From assembly GCF_000317305.3 (NCBI RefSeq), contig NC_023036.2, forward strand, positions 1,984,001 through 2,048,000: a stretch of 64,000 nucleotides of DNA, given 5' to 3'. Below the pieces are notes generated by a model. The model did no database searches, was not told the DNA's origin, and was given only the letters and a program-made list of their open reading frames with translations. This stretch comes from Mycolicibacterium neoaurum VKM Ac-1815D (GTDB lineage Bacteria; Actinomycetota; Actinomycetes; Mycobacteriales; Mycobacteriaceae). Shown piece by piece: positions 56,401-62,390 of the stretch. A program made the position numbers and the translations under genes. Position 1 is the stretch's first letter. The number at the start of each line of letters is the position of its first letter.

Positions 56401-56653
56401 GGACACCAAGCAGCAGCTCGGAGAGCTTCTCAAAGTCTGGGCTGAAGCTGCCGAAACTCGCCCGGATCTGCAATACAGGAACAGTGCCAACAACTACGAC
56501 GAGTCGCTGCTCGTCCCGTCTGACGAAGCGCTGACAACTGAAGACATCGAGTACTCCACCCGAGAGACGCCGTGGCCGACGCTGCGGAGCATGCGGGACG
56601 TCGACGCCGAAAGCACGTTGTACCAGATCCCTGCCAGGAAGGTCCCCCGATGA
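53444..56653 (+). CDS. drmA: DISARM helicase DrmA
   Basis: The 1069-residue protein has the DrmA layout. The N-terminus reads DDIVDELIKDLVGPGEGDDE. A helicase core follows with Walker A FPTGGGKTEAYLG (435-447), a zinc-binding C549/C552...C575/C580 set (CPWCGQDL, CGNNACDF), the unusual motif II DELH at 638-641 (IQDELHLISGPLGS), and motif VI QATSRVGR (875-882, R879 and R882). The C-terminal part is helical. DrmA belongs to the YprA-like SF2 helicases. With DrmB it forms the DNA-sensing/translocating core of DISARM. ATG 53444 follows a GGAG site. Its end overlaps drmB (ATGA). Confidence 0.93.
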   Translation: MANLAEQYGFRDDIVDELIKDLVGPGEGDDEVITDLPLDRYVAGVLWPADGVLQEAAEPVSGEAEENDVGDSPISQALMRYPTSMGITFSVDLAMASSVQIAVTAARYVPTGAGGHQDSADSQRPTRRKQIEKPASWTRHPQVIDLIDWDVATPGARRIDVVPGLQLYVYTRVPKNERVAVSVALRNTQVPPKGELRDGFAWFQVGLEARSPEQAIVDRSSYGVLSEDADLRSAALLYRNARVFAIGHGCAATWDRDGTSSHVGGVSTTFIPRQEISRAKPGGVSSAVDLRMSFLSNASDDELAWNLGQLVTEYREWIDRLSESVQRGEADVEDGLKVVAEEHVARARNAAERMQNGIDLIVTDADAGRAFRLANAAMQMQRARQDWVRSGAVGAVGDGAAQSWRPFQIAYILLNLPGLADADHEDRDIADLLWFPTGGGKTEAYLGLVAFTIFHRRLKDSDTLGVAVIMRYTLRLLTIQQFERATMLMCSLERIRQRENDLGDRPFSIGLWVGQAATPNTLVEARKSLNAIADGRELNEKNPVQLTQCPWCGQDLNDTHYSVVKPPDERLRIACGNNACDFRNGLPAYVVDQDIYRVRPELVLGTVDKFAQMAWNEKVRNLFARDGVGTAPSLIIQDELHLISGPLGSIVGLYEAAIDAACGQLTSEGVIRGRPKVIASTATIRRADRQICAVFNRRAEQFPPPGIDPDQSFFAEPAPRDLYGTREYIGVMAPGTSHATLMVRVYAAILQAAQGLSGSPEARDPYWTLLGYFNSLRVLGSANLQVEGDVRDRLQLVARRKQAAPRDLRPPVELTSRVPSAEIPRTLKSLEKDVSSGSANDVVLATNMISVGVDIDRLGLMAVMGQPQSSAEYIQATSRVGRQHPGLVVTIFNSARSRDRSHYENFVPYHQALYRAVEATSATPFAARARDRALHGVLVSIARLLVDDLAANESAHNATARYDELAQLVEFLEQRAQAVTDPEEAEDTKQQLGELLKVWAEAAETRPDLQYRNSANNYDESLLVPSDEALTTEDIEYSTRETPWPTLRSMRDVDAESTLYQIPARKVPR

Positions 56654-58383
56654 ACGGTGCGAAGGCTCGCCGCAGCCAGCTACTGAGCACATACGGTGTC
56701 GGCGGACTGTTCCCGGCGGAATCGACCAGCTTCATGATCGCCGGCCTACATGAGTGGAACGTCGGCAAAGCAGAACACATCTCCGAACCGCGACTGGCCA
56801 GGGCCCTCGGCGTGACCGAACTCAAAGCACCGCCCGCCGGCGGCAAGCGCGATGTCCCCGTCATCCGCTACCCGTACACCCAGGTGTGTCCGAAATGCCG
56901 GCGTATCGGGTCACTCGGAGAACTGTCCAAGGACAAGAACGAGGCCAAATGCAAGGACGACAACGTCGACCTGAGCCCTTTCAGGCTCATCGGAGCCTGT
57001 CGAAACGGCCACGTCGACGAGTTCCCCGTCTACTGGTGGCTGCACACTGGGCAACAAGCCAAGATTCAGGACGACAGGCACGAGATGAAGCTCAACGTGC
57101 TCGGACGGACTTCGTCGCTTGGTGACCTGGTCTTGGAATGCACGTGTGGCGTCGACAAACGAAGCCTTGACGGGGCGATCGGCTCCGGATCACTTGTGGA
57201 TTTCGGCAAGTGCAGGGGACTGCGACCGTGGCTCGGGCTCGACACGACGGAGGAATGCAACGAGTATCCACGCGCCGTCCAGCGTGGTGCCTCGAACGTC
57301 TGGTTCCCCGCCGTGCGGTCCTCCATCTCCATACCGCCGTACTCAGAGGCGCTGGCGAAGTTTGTGGACAAGCACTGGGAGATGGTGAAAGATCCGGCCG
57401 CCGTTATCCCGCCCGTGCTCGCGGGGCTGGCTGCGATGTCCAAGGGACGGTTCAGCGTCGATCAGATAACTCGCGAGATCGAACGGCGTCGTGGCGAGGG
57501 CGAACACGATGAGGAAGTCTCTGAGGCCAAGCTCCGCGCCGACGAATACAAGGCACTGGTCGAAGGGCGTGAAGAGGAAAGCCTTGACCAGGACTTTGTC
57601 TGTGTCCGACGCGATGTCCCCGATGGTTTCGAGTCCCTGATCACTGACGTACGGAAGGTGACGAGGCTTCGAGAAGTACGTGCGCTGCAAGGGTTTACGC
57701 GGCTCGATGGCGCTCCAGACCCGTCAGGCCCGGCCCAGAAGCTGTGTGCGCTCGCGCCGACCCATCTGCATTGGTTGCCCGCGATCGAGGTGATCGGTGA
57801 AGGTGTGTTCCTCGCATTTGACCGTGATGCGCTTGCCGAGTGGGCAGCAAGCGACTACGCCCAGATGCGCTTGGCCATCCTGCAGAAGGCGGCCGACCGC
57901 TCTGCCGCAGAGTATGGTCGCCCGTCTGCCCCGGTCGACATCGTCAAGGTTGCGATACACACGTTGTCACACATCATCATCGATCAGCTATCTCTTGACG
58001 CCGGGTATCCGGCTGCCGCGCTGCGGGAACGATTGTTCGTGGATGACAAGATGGCGGGACTGCTTGTCTACACGGCCAGCTCGGATTCCGCAGGAAGCCT
58101 CGGTGGGGTTGCCTCCATGGCGGAGACAGAGCACCTCGGTGCGGCACTCCGGGAGGGCTTGCAGCGTCTCTCCTGGTGCTCATCCGACCCCGTGTGCATC
58201 GAATCGGCGGGGTCCGGCACCGACGGGCTCAACCTCGCCGCATGTCATGCCTGCGTCCTCGCGCCGGAGACATCCTGCGAGATGAACAACTCGTTTTTGG
58301 ACCGGGCGCTGCTGTTCGGCACCCACGATGACGGTTGTGAGGATGTCGGCTTGTTCAGCGAGCTCGTGGAGCGCGCTCGCTGA
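56650..58383 (+). CDS. drmB: DISARM DUF1998 protein DrmB
   Basis: The 577-residue protein starts at ATG 56650 (MNGAKARRSQLLSTYGVGGL). It has an N-terminal cysteine pair C80/C83 (VCPKCRRIG) with C117 in GACRNGHVDEF, and a C-terminal DUF1998 module. That module carries a zinc-type Cys set C510, C516, C532, C535 and C543 (WCSSDPVCIES; ACHACVLAPETSCE), preceded by the IIDQLSLDAGYP stretch. DrmB binds DrmA and blocks or senses the 5' end of DNA in the studied system. Its start overlaps the drmA stop, giving stoichiometric coupling. Confidence 0.94.
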   Translation: MNGAKARRSQLLSTYGVGGLFPAESTSFMIAGLHEWNVGKAEHISEPRLARALGVTELKAPPAGGKRDVPVIRYPYTQVCPKCRRIGSLGELSKDKNEAKCKDDNVDLSPFRLIGACRNGHVDEFPVYWWLHTGQQAKIQDDRHEMKLNVLGRTSSLGDLVLECTCGVDKRSLDGAIGSGSLVDFGKCRGLRPWLGLDTTEECNEYPRAVQRGASNVWFPAVRSSISIPPYSEALAKFVDKHWEMVKDPAAVIPPVLAGLAAMSKGRFSVDQITREIERRRGEGEHDEEVSEAKLRADEYKALVEGREEESLDQDFVCVRRDVPDGFESLITDVRKVTRLREVRALQGFTRLDGAPDPSGPAQKLCALAPTHLHWLPAIEVIGEGVFLAFDRDALAEWAASDYAQMRLAILQKAADRSAAEYGRPSAPVDIVKVAIHTLSHIIIDQLSLDAGYPAAALRERLFVDDKMAGLLVYTASSDSAGSLGGVASMAETEHLGAALREGLQRLSWCSSDPVCIESAGSGTDGLNLAACHACVLAPETSCEMNNSFLDRALLFGTHDDGCEDVGLFSELVERAR

Positions 58384-58433
58384 GCATGGCCGATCAAACA
58401 GCGGCGGTGATCGATGAAAGGATCTGCGATCCG

Positions 58434-58778
58434 ATGAAAGACAAACACCATCAGAGATTCCCCCTCAAGTACGGGGAGCTTCGCGACATGAGATGCGGTG
58501 CGGTCACCGACGAGGCAAACGGCATTCGACGGGTCAGAGACTTCCGTCCGACCTATTTCACTGCCGACTGGACCGACGGTGTTCTCGTGCAGGTGACGGT
58601 GTGGGGTCCGCAGCTGCTCGATGATGGCTCAGATGGTGAGCGTGACCTCGACTACCGATGGAAGGCCACCCGTGACCTGGGGCCGGTCAAGTACCGCGAG
58701 CTGCCGCGAGTCGTCGCCGAGCGGCTGATGGCGTACAACGCAGAGAACGGGTTCACGGTCCTGCCTGAGCAACGGTGA
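58434..58778 (+). CDS. small uncharacterised protein, paralogue B
   Basis: This is the second copy of the family at 44698-44997. From ATG 58434 (MKDKHHQRFPLKYGELRDMR) it has 114 residues and the RFPL block sits at exactly the same distance from Met as in copy A, so I prefer this start to ATG 58386, which would add 16 residues. The shared elements are M-x-CG, FRPTYFTADW, VTVWG, DDGSDGERDLDYRWK, GPVKYRELP and VVAERL. It lies 50 bases after drmB, inside the defence operon. No known domain was recognised. Confidence 0.75.
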   Translation: MKDKHHQRFPLKYGELRDMRCGAVTDEANGIRRVRDFRPTYFTADWTDGVLVQVTVWGPQLLDDGSDGERDLDYRWKATRDLGPVKYRELPRVVAERLMAYNAENGFTVLPEQR

Positions 58779-58876
58779 ACGGCTGGACGCATGTTCGTCA
58801 ACCGCCGATTCATCGAGAGTCCAGATTCGGTCGTTCGCCGCACCCGCACTCGACGGTTTGAGCTGGAGACTTCAAC

Positions 58877-59041
58877 ATGTTTTGGCGCATCGACCTGTTC
58901 GGACAGTTGCCGTCCTCGTGCGAGTGCCGAGGAGAATTCCGGGAACCTCGGACTACTAAAGATGCGCCGCCTATGGTCACTACGGAAGAGCCAACAGTAG
59001 CGGGAGTTCTAGCGACTGGTCGGTGGATGTTCAGTGCCTAG
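58877..59041 (+). CDS. tiny ORF (54 aa) coupled to drmD
   Basis: ATG 58877 has a GGAG site 8-9 nt upstream and opens 54 codons (MFWRIDLFGQLPSSCECRGE...). The stop TAG at 59039-59041 lies 5 bases inside drmD, whose GTG is at 59034. Tight overlap and a good ribosome site suggest a leader or small protein that couples translation to drmD in an otherwise empty 255-base gap. Composition and family give no further support. Confidence 0.4.
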   Translation: MFWRIDLFGQLPSSCECRGEFREPRTTKDAPPMVTTEEPTVAGVLATGRWMFSA

Positions 59042-62000
59042 ATACAAGTTTCGATGGTCAAACCTTCCGGAGGAACTCCTTGATGGGCTTTGCCAGAGCT
59101 TGTTCGAGGACAGCACCGGATTCGCGCCGGCCGAAGTTCTGCACGACGCCTACGGCGCCCGCCCGAAGGAGAACTTCGTCGAAGAGGCGTGGGAAACGCT
59201 TTGTGAACGTTGGCTCTCTCACGACAAAGAGTCACGTGACCGCGTCGTCGCGGCCATCCGGACCGCCCGCCGCGAGGATGGGCAGCTCAGGAAGCGCAGA
59301 GATCAGATGGAGTATCTGCGCCGCCTGAGGAACGCCAAGACCCTGAGGGCTGTCGTCCTGGAGGCCTTCATCGACCGCGGCGAGCTCGACCCCGAGCCGC
59401 ACGAGACCATAGACGAACCGCCCGCCCAGGTGAGGCCAGAACCGCCGACCACAACCCCCAAGACCCCAGCACCACCGCCCGGAGATGATGTGACCACAGC
59501 TGTCGATACCAACCCCGCCGAGCTCAACGTTGCTCCCGGCTCGATCGTCGTCATCCGCGACGAGGAATGGCTGGTCACCTCAGCCGAGCAGGGCGCCGAC
59601 GGCTGGCTCGTCCGGGTGCGTGGGCTCTCCGAGTTGGTCGCCGAGACCACCGCCGCGTTCTACTCCAGCCTCGACAACATCGAAGTGCAGGACCCCAGGG
59701 AGGCGAAGGTCGTCCCGGACGGGTCCTCGGGATACCGCGACTCCCGCCTCTGGCTGGAAGCACTGATCAGGAAGACGCCCGTCCCGTACGGCGACCAGAA
59801 CCTGACAGTGTCGACGCACATGCTCGCCGATGCGCTGGCCTATCAGCAAGCGGCGGTGACCAAGGCGCTCGACCCGCAGCACATCCGCCCCCGCATCCTG
59901 ATCGCGGACGCAGTCGGTCTGGGCAAGACGCTGGAGATCGGCATGATCCTGTCCGAGCTGGTACGTCGGGGCCGCGGCGAACGCATCCTGATCGTCACGC
60001 CCAAGCATGTCCTTGAGCAGATGCAGCACGAGCTGTGGTGCCGCTTCGCGCTGCCGTTCGTCCGCCTCGACTCGACCGGCATCCAGAAGGTCCGCCAGAA
60101 GCTGCCCGCCACCCGCAACCCGTTCACCTACTTCAAGCGGGCCATCATCTCCATCGACACGCTCAAGAGCCCCCGCTACAAAGCCCACCTGGAACGCCAG
60201 CAGTGGGACGCCGTGGTCATCGACGAATCCCACAACCTCACCAACGCCGGCACCCAGAACAACGAACTGGCCCGCGTCCTGGCCCCGAACACCGAGGCGT
60301 TGATCCTGGCGTCGGCCACCCCGCACAACGGCAGGGAGGAGTCCTTCGCCGAACTCCTGCGGCTGCTGGACCCGACGGTGGTTCACGCCGACGGCACGTT
60401 CACCAAAGAAGATGTCGAGTCCCTGCTGATCCGTCGACACCGGCACAGCCCGGACGTGGCCGCCGAGGTCGGCAGCGACTGGGCCGAGCGCGCCGAGCCG
60501 GTGCACCTGCTGGTCAAGCCGTCCGCCGCCGAGGACGCGGTCGCCGCCGAACTGTCGCAGACCTGGCTGCACCCCGCCACCGGCAGCTCGCCCTATTCCG
60601 GCGACACCAAGGCGTTGTTCCCGTGGACGCTGGCCAAGGCGTTCCTGTCCTCGCCGGCCGCGCTGGCCGAGTCGATCAAACAGCGTCGCGCCAAGCTGGA
60701 CCAGAACGTGCCTGCGCAGCGGGCCGAGATCAAGGCCCTCAACGCTCTCGCTGAGCTGAACGAGGCCGCGCTCACAGAGCAGGCCGGTAAGTTCGCCGCA
60801 TTGGTCAAGCGCCTCAAGCAGATCGGCGTCGGCAAAGGGTCGGAGACGCGGGCGGTCGTGTTCGCCGAACGCATCGCCACACTGACCTGGCTGCGCAAGA
60901 ACCTGCCCGCGGCGCTCGGTCTGAAAGACGAGAACATCGCCATGCTCCACGGCGGACTCTCCGACGTCGAGCAGCAAGAGATCGTCGACAACTTCAAGCT
61001 GGAAACCTCACCCATCCGGGTGCTCGTCACCGGCGACGTCGCCTCCGAAGGGGTGAACCTGCACGCCCAGTGCCACCACCTCATCCACTACGACATCCCG
61101 TGGAGCCTCATCCGGATCGAGCAGCGCAACGGCCGCATCGACCGCTACGGGCAGAAGCACCCGCCGGTGATCTCCTCGCTGATCCTCGAACCCTCCGACC
61201 CCGAGTTCTCCGGCGACCTGCGGGTGCTGTCACGGCTGCTGGAACGGGAAAACCAGGCTCACGAAACGCTCGGCGACGTGGCCTCTCTGATGGGCAAGCA
61301 CAGCGTCACCGAGGAGGAGAATGCGATCCGCGATGTGCTCGCCAAAGGCGCCGACCTCGACGACGCGGTCCGTACCGCGGACGAGGTCGCTGCCGGGGAC
61401 GACCTGGACGCGTTCTTCGCCGAGTTCGACGCAGCCGAGGCGACCGCTACGCCGCTGCCGGCCGCACCCCGCCAAAGCCTCTATCCCGACGACCTGACCT
61501 TCCTCGACGAGGCACTGCACGCCGCATTCCACGACAAACCGCACGCCAAACCGGAGCAGGGCGGCATCGGCTGGACCGTCAGTGCCCCGCACGGCATCGC
61601 CGAGCTGTCCCCGCCCCGCGACCTTCGGCAACGGCTGACACAGTTGCCGCAGAATTACCTACACCACGGTCGGGTATTGGAGCGCCTCAAGCTCGCCACC
61701 AACCCGACGGTGGGCACCGCCCAACTGCGCGTCGCGCGAGAAGGCAAGGGCGTCAACAACACCACGTGGCCGGAGGCCCACTTCCTCGGCCCGCTGCACC
61801 CCGTGCTGGACTGGGCCAGCGACCGCGCGTTGACGGCGCTGGGCCGCAACCAGGTGTTCGCGATCCGCGGCGACGTGGACGCCCCCACTGTGTTGCTCAT
61901 GGGGACACTGAGCAACAAACGAGGACAACTGATCTCACGGGTGTTCTCTACCGCCGAGTTCCCGAACCCGGCCAACCCCGGTTTCTGCATGGTGGAGGCT

Positions 62001-62387
62001 CTCGAGGACATCGGTTTCCTCACCACGCAAACCGGGCTCCAACCCGGCGCCTCCAACCCCGGACCCATCGCCGACCCCGATCGCTACCAGGCGCTGATCC
62101 CGGTCGCGGTCGAGCACGCCAGCCGCGAGATGCGTCGAATACTCGACGTGCAGGAAGAGGTCACCACCGAACGCCTGGCGCAGTGGCGCAAGCGGGCCCA
62201 GCGCTGGCACGCCGATGCGCAACAACTCGAGCTCTTCGGAGTCCAGCGCTCGAAGGTTGGCAAACTCGGGCAGCGCATCAACGAGGAGCAGCGCCTGGCC
62301 GACCTGTTGGCACCCACCCAGCAGCTGGTCCGCCCGCTGCTGGTCATCGTGCCCGCTGCCACCCCCGTTGCCGGAAAGGAACTCTGA
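59034..62387 (+). CDS. drmD: DISARM SNF2-type helicase DrmD
   Basis: The 1117-residue protein starts at GTG 59034 (MPRYKFRWSNLPEELLDGLC). The SNF2 core has motif I DAVGLGKT (292-299), motif II DESH (397-400, VVIDESHNLTNAG), ASATPHNG, and the C-terminal SNF2 lobe with AVVFAERIATLTWL, MLHGGLSD, ASEGVNLHAQ and QRNGRIDRYGQ. Residues 1-130 are an extra helical domain joined by a Pro-rich linker (TTTPKTPAPPPGDD). An internal GTG at 59490 with its own GGAG would give a core-only product. DrmD is the class 1 DISARM helicase. It is followed 3 nt later by the methylase gene. Confidence 0.92.
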   Translation: MPRYKFRWSNLPEELLDGLCQSLFEDSTGFAPAEVLHDAYGARPKENFVEEAWETLCERWLSHDKESRDRVVAAIRTARREDGQLRKRRDQMEYLRRLRNAKTLRAVVLEAFIDRGELDPEPHETIDEPPAQVRPEPPTTTPKTPAPPPGDDVTTAVDTNPAELNVAPGSIVVIRDEEWLVTSAEQGADGWLVRVRGLSELVAETTAAFYSSLDNIEVQDPREAKVVPDGSSGYRDSRLWLEALIRKTPVPYGDQNLTVSTHMLADALAYQQAAVTKALDPQHIRPRILIADAVGLGKTLEIGMILSELVRRGRGERILIVTPKHVLEQMQHELWCRFALPFVRLDSTGIQKVRQKLPATRNPFTYFKRAIISIDTLKSPRYKAHLERQQWDAVVIDESHNLTNAGTQNNELARVLAPNTEALILASATPHNGREESFAELLRLLDPTVVHADGTFTKEDVESLLIRRHRHSPDVAAEVGSDWAERAEPVHLLVKPSAAEDAVAAELSQTWLHPATGSSPYSGDTKALFPWTLAKAFLSSPAALAESIKQRRAKLDQNVPAQRAEIKALNALAELNEAALTEQAGKFAALVKRLKQIGVGKGSETRAVVFAERIATLTWLRKNLPAALGLKDENIAMLHGGLSDVEQQEIVDNFKLETSPIRVLVTGDVASEGVNLHAQCHHLIHYDIPWSLIRIEQRNGRIDRYGQKHPPVISSLILEPSDPEFSGDLRVLSRLLERENQAHETLGDVASLMGKHSVTEEENAIRDVLAKGADLDDAVRTADEVAAGDDLDAFFAEFDAAEATATPLPAAPRQSLYPDDLTFLDEALHAAFHDKPHAKPEQGGIGWTVSAPHGIAELSPPRDLRQRLTQLPQNYLHHGRVLERLKLATNPTVGTAQLRVAREGKGVNNTTWPEAHFLGPLHPVLDWASDRALTALGRNQVFAIRGDVDAPTVLLMGTLSNKRGQLISRVFSTAEFPNPANPGFCMVEALEDIGFLTTQTGLQPGASNPGPIADPDRYQALIPVAVEHASREMRRILDVQEEVTTERLAQWRKRAQRWHADAQQLELFGVQRSKVGKLGQRINEEQRLADLLAPTQQLVRPLLVIVPAATPVAGKEL

Positions 62388-62390
62388 GCC

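Noticed and set aside
58791-59000. 69-codon frame between the small paralogue and drmD (MFVNRRFIES...)
   Set aside because: No ribosome site before its ATG, low-complexity Arg/Ser composition, and it competes with the better placed 54-codon frame starting at 58877.
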